Below are positions 23,136 to 33,737 of a stretch of 64,000 bases of DNA, piece by piece (the stretch's first letter is position 1; every line of letters starts with the position of its first letter). The translations under genes were made by a program, and so were the position numbers. The stretch spans positions 496,001-560,000 of the forward strand of contig JAQJZZ010000007.1 in the NCBI GenBank assembly GCA_030077755.1. The letters are read 5' to 3'. A model generated the notes under the pieces. It ran no database searches. It worked only from the letters and a program-made list of their open reading frames with translations, and was not told the DNA's origin. The DNA comes from Filosporella fistucella (Eukaryota; Ascomycota; Leotiomycetes; Helotiales).

Positions 23136-24744
23136 GATGAATATATAATGGAGAAGAAATGGGAATAGCACTAGACTTTAGACTTTTTGGGGTGAAGCAT
23201 ATGAAGAGAACAAGAGAAAGAAAGAATACTACCCTCCACAGCGAGGAAACATCTCTTTAACCTATTCCTTGCCCCAATATACTTCCCGTATCCCATTCAT
23301 CATCCTACTCATGTCAACAGCGCCATCCTTCTAAAGCGAAACGACGGGCCGCTTATAGGAACCTTCACCCCTCGTGACTATGCCCACATTATCCGGGCTC
23401 GCTTACAGAAAATTAATATGTTCCTGACATGCTTGATTGGCCTTGAAATGTGTTTTTTCTTGGTACCTTAATTAGGCTGCGGGGGAGGGGTATGCTTTTG
23501 CCTCAATTTTGACCCCACATTCCAAGAATCTTAACTTGCAATTTTGTGATGGACTTGGCCAATTGAAGGCGGAAATGGTTTGTACATGCCGAGGTGGCAC
23601 GATGCATCGTATCTTTATATATTACGGAAGATGGCGACACAGCTGAGTTGTATGGGAATCGGGAGATTGCAGAGAGTACTGTGGATGGGGACAAGGACGA
23701 AAGAAGGAGCTTCTTGCACTTGCTAAGCCTCGAGAGTTTACGTGTAACACGTGACTCAAGTCATTGTTCACTGGGAACATAACAGCTCCGACGCTTCCTA
23801 CAACCCATTCTTGACCACAACTGAATATAGATAGATATATGGATGAAGAAAAGTGAAACAATTGCCACGTTAGGCAAGCAGGTAGCTGCATAAGATAACT
23901 ACGCCAATCCTACACAGACATCTCAACACTCCGAATAGCAACGCGGTAGCCAACAACTCAGCTCAGCTCAAACAATACGAATATTGATACCAGCTACACA
24001 GCTGTCTTCTTGAAACAGTAACAGTTCACTCGATGCTTGCATCCGTCAAACAATCGACTGCAAACAACCACAACACCAGGACCGGAAGAACGCACAGCCG
24101 AGCCATATTGAGGGGCAGCATGTACCGCCGTACCACACATCTCTCCTTGCACCACCTGACACCGGCTTCTCTACCCATTCTCCCTTCCCCTCTACCACAT
24201 ACCATATAACAAACTAGACACTCGTCTTACCACTCCGTTCATTCCGACCTTGATAATAAAACGAGAGTAGAAAAGAACCACGAGGCTAGAACAAAGCTGA
24301 AGCAAAAGAAGCGAGTCATGACCAAGTGTCACACTACGGCACTGATACCCGACTACGCGAGCAGAACATTATGTCAGATGGCAAGGAGATGGGCAGCGAA
24401 AAATAAGGTTTAGGGGGAATGATGTCAAGTAGCTTTTTCACCCCAGGTTTCCAGCTAAGGGAGGTGAACTTTGTTGCATGTCTCATTTGCCAAGGTACCT
24501 AAATCCGTGGTGGGAATATGGGTTTGTCATGTGATGAGGATATATTTCTAGACGATGGCGGTATGGTTTTCAGTTTGTACGAGTAAGCAGAGGTAGTATT
24601 TATATACGTAGTGATGTTATGGGCACGATATTTGTGTACAGGCTATCCTCACATTCTATCTATCCTATAATACATCAAACAAAAAGCCGGCCGGTAGCAT
24701 AAACAGGGGTATCAGAACGCTATCATCATAATGTACTTGTACAC
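23136..24744. other. GH45 promoter and long intergenic region
   Basis: About 1.6 kb holding the promoter of the endoglucanase and the 3' region of the ELMO gene. Apart from the CreA-like motifs listed separately, I see only short chance frames. Confidence 0.5.
23479..23518. promoter_or_regulatory. CreA/Cre1-like sites upstream of GH45 gene
   Basis: GCGGGG at 23479-23484 and CCCCAC (GTGGGG on the other strand) at 23513-23518 both match the carbon-repressor consensus SYGGRG. They lie about 345-385 bases before the endoglucanase start. Cellulase genes are classically under CreA repression, but a 6-base consensus also occurs often by chance. Confidence 0.35.
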
Positions 24745-27096
24745 CTAAACCTCATAGTAGTAATTATCATCCAACCCATCTCTCGAAGGCACGATTCCTG
24801 CTCCCTCGGGAGGACCCGCATATCCATCATCCAATCTAACATTCAGTAATCGGATCTTCAGACCGTAATCACTGACCAGACCAACAAGCTTATTCGTCTC
24901 AGCTGTAATGGGTGCTTGATTGAGCAGCATGAGAAGTCCGTCCAACCATTCAGAGGCAAGACTATGGGTCTGAGGATTCAAAGCCAAAACACATCGCTCT
25001 TTTTGATCGCCTTGAGACTTGTCGCCAATCATACTCATAATTGAGATTCTCGTCATGCTCTTTTTTGTATTTGATTTTATCGTTGAAGCAGTCGAAATAC
25101 TGGAATTCTCATCTGGCCCGGCGGTGATATTCGAGACGACAGAGCTGACGAACATAAGATCGATTTTGTGAATCAAATCGTCTAGAGGAGGATCCTTATC
25201 GGTTTGACTTTCAAATTCGCTGTAATGCAGGAATCTTCTATTGTGTGAGAGTCTTGCGAAAAGCCATCCCGTAGAAGATGGTCCACGATTTCCATTCGGA
25301 TAACCATCATCTGTACTGATCTTGCGTTTGACAATGAATGGGAACCAGGCTCCTTTCGACAAACATCGGATTCGTTGTTCCTTGACAAATTGGAGAGCCT
25401 CGTTCTTGAGTTCCTCTCGGACATTCATGAGGTGTTTGCCCCATCCGTCCTCAAATGTCAAGTCCAATAGTTCCATTTGCAGCTCACGAAGGCGAGAATA
25501 CTCAAATTCAAGCAACTCTTCTTCGACTTCTTGTACATCTTTGGTACGTGGAGCTTGTCCGACAACTTGCTCGACTAATATCCGTACCAATTCTGCAACT
25601 TTTTCGAAATCTTGCTGCTCAGCGCCTGTGGCTTTCCATAATCTGAAGAATGCCTGCAAACTAGATGCGTGTAATCTGGACCATTGCAGGAGTAGGGGAT
25701 GGAAGATCTTGTCGTAATTCTTCATGCCGTCCAATATCAAATAATTCTTCGCATCCTCGACATCTGAGTTGTCGACCTCGAAATGCTCGTAAAGTATAGT
25801 AGTGACAGTGAGACTTGACCTCGCAATGGGACATCTTTCGTGCAAAGGGCGCGAGGACTGCTCCAGTAGCAGCTTTTGAAATCCATCTTCCTGCTTTCGC
25901 ACATAATCTGTCAGGTCCATCATACCCAAGAATCCAGTTGCATCAAACTCCCACGCCGGGCTCTCTGTCTCAAAACCTAATCGACGCCATTTCTCTGGAT
26001 TGTGCCGCCTGCTGCCTTTCTTTCCTCCATCTGCCAACTCCTCAACTCTTGAGCCTCCCCCGTTGGTGAGCTCTTTTCGTTCTGGTGCACTAGCCAAGTG
26101 TAATCCTTTCAGAGCCCTCCTATGTTCTGGTCTCTCCAGATCCACCTTCACCTCCCTCCATTTATTTAAAAGAATCTTAGACAAAGCTTGGAACTCAAGT
26201 AGAGGATGTGCCAAATCTTGCAGGGCAGAACTCTGCATGAGAATATAAACTGCCTTGATAACCCCCAGGTCTTGCAATCTCTTTATAAACTTTGGCCAAT
26301 CTTCTCCTGTTCCACTGCTCTTTGAGGTATCCTTTCCACCAGTCTCGTTTGAGATCGCATCTCTCATAAGAGCATTGAGCAACATCAAAGCGTTCGCACA
26401 GAGCGCATGGTCTGCCGAATGCAGTTGTGAGACTACCATTTCGAAAAATTGAGGATAAACGGCGACAGCAGGCTTCAAAGCTCGAAACCCAAACGCCCCT
26501 GGTATTCTGATAGCCCCTCCTGAGGATTGTGGATGTGAAACAATCGCTACCAGTATCGACATTGCCCCGCGCAGGATATTGACCAAAGGATGCGTCACGA
26601 TCAATTCCACTAGACGTTCTACCAACTCCCCAGCACCGGTAGACTCGAATATATCCCATCCCATATCGACTTCCAGTAGACGTGTTAGGGACTGCAGCGA
26701 GTATGCGAGTGTATTGCCGCCAGTCGTCATGATAAGTCTGCGCAAGACATTGAGGCCCCCCGAAGATATGAACACATCTGCGAACGAAGGATCATTGATC
26801 GATGATTGTAGTTTGAACACTGCCATCTTTCGCATAGCATCCTCATCGCTCTGCAGGCGTGAGAGCAGAGAGGGAATGTCTGTTTGATCCATCTTGTCGC
26901 GTGCGCGTTCTGTTTGTTGGAAGGATGTGATCAATCTTGAGAAGCGGTGTGATTTCTTTTTATCCAGAACATTGGCAGACGGGTATGGAGGGGTATTTTG
27001 TAGCTCAGTCGAAAGCAATTTGCGTGGTGTCTGGGGAAATCTGTTTTGAGACAGAAACTTGGTCGAAAGTCGCGTCGGGGTTGAGGGACCGTGCAC
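24745..27096 (-). CDS. ELMO/CED-12 domain protein
   Basis: Single uninterrupted frame of 783 codons. From the inner Met at 26892 (MDQTDIPSLLSRLQSDEDAM) the protein has an armadillo-like helical part with repeated Leu-rich helices, then an ELMO domain (roughly residues 380-560; DATGFLGMMDLTDYVRK and LLEQSSRPLHERCP), then a PH-like domain (from about KGAWFPFIVKRK) and a short tail. Animal ELMO/CED-12 joins DOCK proteins to activate Rac; yeast Lmo1 works with Dck1 on Rho5. A fungal role in Rac or Rho5 control, and so in polarity, mitophagy or oxidative stress, is inferred. The start is uncertain: 27096 adds 68 Ser/Thr/Pro-rich residues that may be leader sequence. It is divergent from the kinase-ankyrin gene. 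Confidence 0.85.
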   Translation of the reverse strand: MHGPSTPTRLSTKFLSQNRFPQTPRKLLSTELQNTPPYPSANVLDKKKSHRFSRLITSFQQTERARDKMDQTDIPSLLSRLQSDEDAMRKMAVFKLQSSINDPSFADVFISSGGLNVLRRLIMTTGGNTLAYSLQSLTRLLEVDMGWDIFESTGAGELVERLVELIVTHPLVNILRGAMSILVAIVSHPQSSGGAIRIPGAFGFRALKPAVAVYPQFFEMVVSQLHSADHALCANALMLLNALMRDAISNETGGKDTSKSSGTGEDWPKFIKRLQDLGVIKAVYILMQSSALQDLAHPLLEFQALSKILLNKWREVKVDLERPEHRRALKGLHLASAPERKELTNGGGSRVEELADGGKKGSRRHNPEKWRRLGFETESPAWEFDATGFLGMMDLTDYVRKQEDGFQKLLLEQSSRPLHERCPIARSSLTVTTILYEHFEVDNSDVEDAKNYLILDGMKNYDKIFHPLLLQWSRLHASSLQAFFRLWKATGAEQQDFEKVAELVRILVEQVVGQAPRTKDVQEVEEELLEFEYSRLRELQMELLDLTFEDGWGKHLMNVREELKNEALQFVKEQRIRCLSKGAWFPFIVKRKISTDDGYPNGNRGPSSTGWLFARLSHNRRFLHYSEFESQTDKDPPLDDLIHKIDLMFVSSVVSNITAGPDENSSISTASTIKSNTKKSMTRISIMSMIGDKSQGDQKERCVLALNPQTHSLASEWLDGLLMLLNQAPITAETNKLVGLVSDYGLKIRLLNVRLDDGYAGPPEGAGIVPSRDGLDDNYYYEV

Positions 27097-27788
27097 CGCA
27101 TTTCAGGGGCTAGCTGTAGATCTTCACTCCCCTTTTCAAATCGCCAATTTAGAAATTTTTTGGATATATGAGTTAGGATAGTATCAATAAACCCCCTCTT
27201 ATCTACAGCTCGAGAGACCTCAATATTATACTTAGCCTCCTTTCAAGTTATAATTCATGAAGGACTACAATTAACCAAGACCATGTATTACCCTTTAGTG
27301 CATTCGTCATTACTAGTTCCTTCTATAGTGAGAGCAATTCAGGGTCTCGGTTTAAATAGCTACATGTAATTTAATTCTCACATGTTTATGATGTAGGAAC
27401 TAAATATTCAACGAAAAGGGCCCAGATATCCTTCGAATAGCTTGCCCTTGTTCACCAATTTCATAGCCTCTTTGTTTTCAAGAACCGGTATAGACTGGTG
27501 CAATATTATTAGCGGCTCTGCAAACAATACTCGATAAGTATTTTCTCTCCTAATAAAATCTCCTTTGAAAAGTATGTGGCATGAGGGGTCATAAATATCG
27601 ACCCTGAGATCTTATGATGGCTTTCTATTCTCAACCTCATTGGACAATGACCTTCTATCATAATGTTACACAAGCTCTATTTTAAGGACAATCTTATCTC
27701 TCTCGAAATCACAGCCTGATGATCAACGAGATTTGGCTATCGGAGGGAACAACATCCATAATCCAGAGATGACCTAAAGTTTCTTAAA
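27097..27788. other. divergent intergenic region
   Basis: About 690 AT-rich bases between the ELMO gene and the kinase-ankyrin gene, likely holding both promoters. No motif stands out. Confidence 0.5.
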
Positions 27789-30700
27789 ATGGGAAGAGAA
27801 ACAAGTACATCTGACTTTGGCGGCTCTGGAGGACTTGATGATGGGCTATCAGCTGGTCAGACCCAATTCGAGGCAGATGTTGCACGAGGAGCACTCTCGT
27901 ATGGAGGTTTCATATCTATGCTTCAGAGCATAGGCGTTGATCAGAAGACAGCAAGGATGACGCCGTTCGGAACACCGATTGGAAGGGGACATTACTTTTC
28001 TGTGTATAGGCATTTAGTCTCACCGTCCGATTACGAGTCTATGCATCTATCGATATCCAGGACCGGAGATAAGGAACCATTTTATAGACCCGTATTAAAG
28101 ATCAACACGCCCGTGGCAATCAAGCGCCTCAATATCCGAAATGTTGGAGGCAAGATAGACGTCACAGAACCAGGGCAGCTATTCGCTATCTCAAGAGAAA
28201 TAAAGGCGTTGTTACATCCCAATCTGCGAGATCACGAAGGAATTGTCAAATTGCAAGCCATTCTGTGGGAGGATGGGCTTGGAACTGGATACGAGAATGG
28301 AGCTGCTTTGTGGCCAAGTCTGGTAATGGAGTATTGCGAGACAACCCTAGCAGATTATCTCCTAGTGAAACCTCTATCTCATCTACAGAAGACAATGCTC
28401 TGTACCAAGATTGGCGACGCCCTCGATGCAGTTCACTCCGCAAACATCTTCCATGGCGATCTCAAAGCTGAGAACGTGCTCCTGAAGATCGATATATCTG
28501 GGTCAATAGAACCCAAGCTTGCGGATTTTGGTTCTTCAATCCTGATCAAAACGGAAGATGGAAAAATTCTCTACCATGTCTCTGGGACCGAATTATGGTG
28601 CGCACCGGAGGTAAAAAATATACTTACTAATACCAAGTAATGACTGACTCCAGTTCTAGTGCCCTGGAGACTTTTCTAACATTGAGGAAATCGAGGCAAC
28701 AGACAGCTATTCCTTGGCTTTACTTATGTTGCTGATCTTGGCAGATGGCAGAAATCCATTCGAGGAATTTGGAACAATACCAAAAGATTGGAGCCGACGG
28801 AAAAAACTCGACGCTATGCTGGAAATGAAACGGGAGAATCGTTTGTACCATCTAATTTGTGGAGCTGAAGGTTTTGAGAATATTCCGCCCTTCGCACAGA
28901 CTCTTGCGACTATGTTGATTGCAGACCCAAGAGAAAGAATTAATGCTATGGGCAGATTGAATCTGAACGAAATGCTTGAGTCTGCAATCCACGGCATAGA
29001 GTCTCTTGAATTCGGGCAATCCCAGCAAGAGCAAGAACAAGATAGAGACGCAGCTCTTGATTTCGTGAATGGGCTTCGTGAGCAATATAATTTAAAGTTG
29101 GCGTCGGAGGACATCGGTGTGGAATCGAACCACGATATAGAGCGAGATCTTCGAGAACCGTTATCTTTCGTTTCCATTTTCGCTGGAAAATCTTTCATAC
29201 CAGACTGCGTAAGTTCGATATCCTGTTTAAATCATGAGACAAGCAAGAAGAGGGTGGAAGCTGATAGTCTAATTGTTGACAGGCAAGTCTATCATCAGCC
29301 AAAATTAGAGCTGGCTTAAACCTCGCAACGAAGACTCGGATTGTTAGTGAGCTTGTTTCAATCTTGGAAGAAGAGGGATTGTCCCCGTCACGTTCGAGAT
29401 GCGCAGAATGTTGCAGGCATTCAATAATAGACGCCGGGACAGGATGTCTAACTGTAGAAACCCTTCTTGAAGAGTTGCAGCGTCACGTTCAACATCCAGG
29501 AAATGACCATACATGTCGTGCACTCATCGATGACATGAAAGATCCACAAGATATTTCAATATCTGCAGCCATATTCGGCAGCATTCGTGCACCTGGTGGG
29601 GAACGAAAAGGGACTGCTATGTGGCAATTATTTCTCTCTGAGGCCATCGGATTCGGAACTCCGAAAAATCCAGGTCGTGCTCTTCAAATACTTGAAGACG
29701 CTTGTACTTCAGGCTTCTCGGCAGCTGCGATCTATGTACTATATGCTATCCGCACGAATCAGGCTATTAATCCAAATCTTCCTGTACGGACTTGGCTGGT
29801 ATCTCTGGTGCTGTTCTCAGCAGGTATTCCCTCTGACGCTTTCGATGCTCTGAGTAAGATTGACCAACCGTTATCACGAACAGTTGCGGTCGCAAGAAGC
29901 AAGGTATACAATGGTTCTACAGCGTCCTTTCCCAACCTGCAATTCAACTCCTTCTCGCCGCAAGACAACATAGGTTTGGAAATAATTCCAGGATTCAAAT
30001 GCGAAGATGGAGTGCACATCGTACAAGATGAGTTGTTTGAGAACACACTGCTTCATCTAGCCGCTGGCTCAGATAATTCAGACCTGTCAATGATAGCATA
30101 CTGTACCGATGTATTGGGGATTGATGTCAATACTCCTAATGCTGCAGGTGCCACGCCACTGCTTTTAGCATGCCGTGCAGGGAGGGAGGAGAAAATTTTG
30201 AGGCTATTAGAGTTGGGTGCGAGTGTCGAATCACCGTGTGACAACGGAGAAACTCCTTTGCACTGGCTTGGAATATTGCCAGATCCGGCGAGAGTGTTCG
30301 GCGAACTCCTATCGAAAGGTGCTGATATCAATGCACGGGTTGAGAAACCGAAGCTCTTACCAAACTACATCGATGGATGTAAAACTTTTTACATACCTGG
30401 GCCACCAATTGTTTGGGCTATGGCTCTGGACAACGAGGCTGCTGTAGAACTTCTCATTCAGGCAGGCGCTGACCTCACATCGATCTCACTATTTGCGTGC
30501 CAGCCGCGCCTTTCGAAGTTTCTCCCGAAATTAATAAGGGAAACGAGTTTCAAGACGACTCGTGAGGATGCTTATGTAATGATGGCAAGTTGGAGTCAAT
30601 GGAATAGCGTTGGGCAAATTAAAAATTGGGTGCAGCCCAAGATGCAGGAAGAATCGCTGGACTTGGTCCTGTCTTCTGTTGGGGATTTCCATAGTATGGA

Positions 30701-31832
30701 AGAGGTATTTGACTTCTTTCACCCGTTGGTTTCCGAAGCAGTTTCAGAAAGCCCAATCGAGATTCTGGAGATTGTACTCAGGAGACTTGGCAAGAGCGTG
30801 GCAACAGTGAAATATCCAAGTATGGAACACACCGACTACGTGCAGTCTCCAATTTCACATGCTTCATGGGCTCATCATTACTTTGTTCATGAAGCAGCGA
30901 AAAGAGGGGATGCTGGCATCCTCAAAGCGATACTTCGAATGAACGTCAGCGCTTCTGCGGTAGACTCATTCGGCTGGACAGCATTGCATGTGTTATCAGC
31001 TTACAGTGACAATCCTGACTGCGTGGACATACTGATCTCGCACGGCGCGATAAGTGTGATAGATTATCGCATTCCGCCCCTTGGGTTTTCAGCTTTCATG
31101 AACGCTGTGGCGCATTGCAATTTCAAAGTAGCTGACGCCCTCCTATCACACATTCCAGAAGACGAAAGGAAAAGACTTCTTTCAAACCATGATGTACACG
31201 GCACGATCCTTCCAAAAGCATCATTGATAGGCAACTTCGTTGCCTGGGCGCCATATTTTGGCAAGAGGCCCCTCGAGTATCTGTGCAATCTCCAAGAAGG
31301 TCGTGATGAGATTGATTTAGTATTCAATGCCAGCCTTATGGATGATTCAACACTCCTGATGTTCGCGGCTGGATTTTTCTGTGACGCCGTTTATGATAAA
31401 AGCTACTTCGCAAAATGGAGGCGAAGGACAGCGTACGACTTCCTAATTACGATGTATTCTGAGCCTCGACACATCAATGCAAAAGACAAATGGGGAAGGA
31501 CTGCTCTACATCTTGCAGCTGGCGCAGGAAATCTTGACATGGCGATTATGCTCATGGAACATGGGGCCGACTTGAACGCCGTGGATGATATGGGACTGAA
31601 GCCAATTGATGTTCTGTTCCAGCAGGATCCCCCGCAGCTCCAAGACGAGAGGGATTCAAAGAATATGATCATCTCCACTTTCGAGGAAGGCAGGAATGGG
31701 ATTTACACTGCACTGAAAAACAGGGGGGTATCACGTGATTGGCCATCGGGGAGTGCGGGTGAAATGACTGAGGATTATCCAAGACCTTACGCGAGGTCGT
31801 TGTACGAATCAAAAGTGGCCGACAAAGAGTAG
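27789..31832 (+). CDS. Protein kinase-ankyrin repeat fusion protein
   Basis: Exons 27789-28610, 28660-29208 and 29283-31832 give 1306 residues. The kinase domain (about 55-370) looks active: glycine loop GTPIGRGHYFSVY, Lys112 in TPVAIKRL, Glu137 in ISREIKALL, catalytic HGDLKAEN with Asp224 and Asn229, DFG at 246-248, and CAPE rebuilt by splicing at 271-274. A linker follows, then a Sel1/TPR-like stretch near 565-620 (ALQILEDACTSG), then ankyrin repeats at about 710-810, 990-1055 and 1190-1235 (GRTALHLAAGAGNLDMAIML). A Cys cluster (CAECC) lies near 500. Kinase plus ankyrin recalls animal RIPK4/ANKK1, probably by convergence. It ends 36 bases from the stop of the HeLo-pseudokinase gene. Substrate is unknown; an immune or incompatibility role is inferred from its neighbour. 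Confidence 0.88.
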
Positions 31833-31868
31833 TGCTGCTAAGCCGTATACTTCGTATAATTAACAAAC

Positions 31869-33632
31869 TCAAGCATAGCATTTCGCAAGCTGATAGACAA
31901 CATCGAAAAGGAATGACCGATGTAAATCAAGAACTTCCGTTCCTGGCTCTAGCTTGGTGTCCTTGTCCACACTTTCTATGAAAGGCCCATTCAAACATGA
32001 CTCAACCACATTTTGGTATATTTGACCACATTTTGACCCTAGGCGCGGCGTTTTCTTCATCAAGAAAGCTTTCCACGCTTCAGGACTTCTCATGTCTCGT
32101 GATGTACAACATTTATGAGCTATTCTCCACAGCCCGACTTCCCATAGTACAACCCCAAGAGCAAAGATATCATATTCCTTGCAAAACCTTGGTCTCTTTC
32201 GATTATTTGCTGGCCAAAGAGCAGGGTGACGATACACATTGTCCGGATCGCGTGCATACTCTAATGAGAGGGCCGAGGGACAGTCTGGGCGAGAGAAGTC
32301 AAATCCAACTAGATAAGGAAGAGAAATATCACTGCCGTCTCTAGATGATTCGGGACCCTTGATGAATATGACATTTTGGGAAGAGATATTTTTGTGTAGC
32401 CAATTTGAGGCGTGGATTTGGAGGATGACGTTGCAGAGGTGAGAGGCGATGCGGAATCGGTCGCCAAGAACCGGCGTCGTTGAGTTCTTGTCGATAAAAT
32501 CATACAGAGATTGAAGTCGGAAACTTGTTGGAAAATTTGATCTGGTGATAGAATCTTGGGTTGGTCGCTCCAACAAAAGGCCGTATCGCTCTATCATGAC
32601 ATGGCTATCTTGAAAGAACCCAACACATCTCATCAGTCCCAGCTCAGTTGCCCTAGCAGAACCAAGTAAAAATGCTAGGGCTTTAATTCTTCGCCGAATG
32701 ACACCCTTGTCGTTTTCATCAGAATCTGGATTTGAATCAACCTGTCGCCATTCAACCAGAACCAGTTTTGTGTTCCCTTCCGCATCTGTAGCAAGGGTGA
32801 GGTGTCGGCGACTCGGTCGGTCTGCCTCTGCCGGGTTTGGATTTTGTACCTGAGAGATATTCCAGCGAAGGCTCTCCCCAAATGAAGGGTTCGTTTCCTC
32901 AATAGCTAACGCAGTCCTCCTGAGATCAGCGCATGCTGATAGTACTTTGCATATTTGACCTCCCTGTGGATTTGATTCAACCTCGCTCAACATTGCCCTG
33001 TCATTGATAGATGGTAGAATCACTGATGGCAAGCCCTTCGCGAGAGCGAGCCATCTGTTCACAGGCAAGCAAACCCATAAATTATCATTAATCGAGCGTA
33101 GATCTTCAACGATCCTGTTGAACTTCGCATTGTCAGACAACGCCCATTTGATCTTGAGAAGCCTGGATGTAGATGCCTTGACTGATCGCTCGGTTTCTCG
33201 ACGGCTGACTTGTGCCAACTCGATTGCTGGACATGAACGGGCTCCTTCGAGGTCCAGCCCTTGAAGATCAATATCAACTGCTGCTCCAGTGCTAGTTTGG
33301 GAGGCTTCAGAAATGCGCACGTCGTATCGCGCCATCAGCACTCGGCTGTCGCCCAGCAACGCTTGGATTGATTCCAACATCTTCACCACTATTTCCTGCG
33401 TTTGAGGGGTCTCGGATCGGAGCAAGCGACATTGTTGAGACGGAGATATGCCAAGATATTGCCCCCATAGACGTAGCTTCTGTCTTTCGATGTCTAGCAA
33501 GACACTTGTACGATAGTAATCTTTACCAAGGTTCTGAGCTGATCGTACGAAGACGTCGTAGGCTGAGTTGCATGTCTGAAAGAGTGTCAAAAGTCCTAGA
33601 AGTCCTAGGCCACCAATTACCGGTTCTGCCAT
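31869..33632 (-). CDS. HeLo-domain protein with C-terminal pseudokinase
   Basis: Single-exon frame; start chosen at 33632 (MAEPVIGGLGLLGLLTLF) because the HeLo domain begins there, giving 587 residues; an upstream in-frame Met at 33737 would add 35. Residues 1-190 match the HeLo fold of HET-S (LGKDYYRTSVLLDIERQKLR, then KWALSDNAKFNRIVEDL), a helical bundle that inserts its N-terminus into membranes and kills the cell. The C-terminal half has kinase-fold landmarks without catalysis: HKN at 413-415 for HRD, Asn420 kept, GFDFSR for DFG at 443-448, no clear VAIK Lys (VLVEWRQVD), but a normal Asp-Ile-Phe-Ala-Leu-Gly helix F. I see no amyloid (HET-s, sigma or PP) motif. MLKL-like logic is inferred. 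Confidence 0.88.
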   Translation of the reverse strand: MAEPVIGGLGLLGLLTLFQTCNSAYDVFVRSAQNLGKDYYRTSVLLDIERQKLRLWGQYLGISPSQQCRLLRSETPQTQEIVVKMLESIQALLGDSRVLMARYDVRISEASQTSTGAAVDIDLQGLDLEGARSCPAIELAQVSRRETERSVKASTSRLLKIKWALSDNAKFNRIVEDLRSINDNLWVCLPVNRWLALAKGLPSVILPSINDRAMLSEVESNPQGGQICKVLSACADLRRTALAIEETNPSFGESLRWNISQVQNPNPAEADRPSRRHLTLATDAEGNTKLVLVEWRQVDSNPDSDENDKGVIRRRIKALAFLLGSARATELGLMRCVGFFQDSHVMIERYGLLLERPTQDSITRSNFPTSFRLQSLYDFIDKNSTTPVLGDRFRIASHLCNVILQIHASNWLHKNISSQNVIFIKGPESSRDGSDISLPYLVGFDFSRPDCPSALSLEYARDPDNVYRHPALWPANNRKRPRFCKEYDIFALGVVLWEVGLWRIAHKCCTSRDMRSPEAWKAFLMKKTPRLGSKCGQIYQNVVESCLNGPFIESVDKDTKLEPGTEVLDLHRSFLFDVVYQLAKCYA

Positions 33633-33737
33633 TGCTTGATCGTATTCCTCCCGGTCTTCAATGAGATGAAGGACGTGACTGTCGTTCTGCCATCGCCTGC
33701 CAACTTCATGTGGGAGCCTGACGTCTGTCAGCCTCAT

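Noticed and set aside
27789..33632. Search for amyloid signalling motifs (HET-s, sigma, PP, RHIM-like) in the kinase-HeLo pair
   Set aside because: Neither the ends nor the linkers show the repeated Gly/Asn or V-Q-V-G type pattern.
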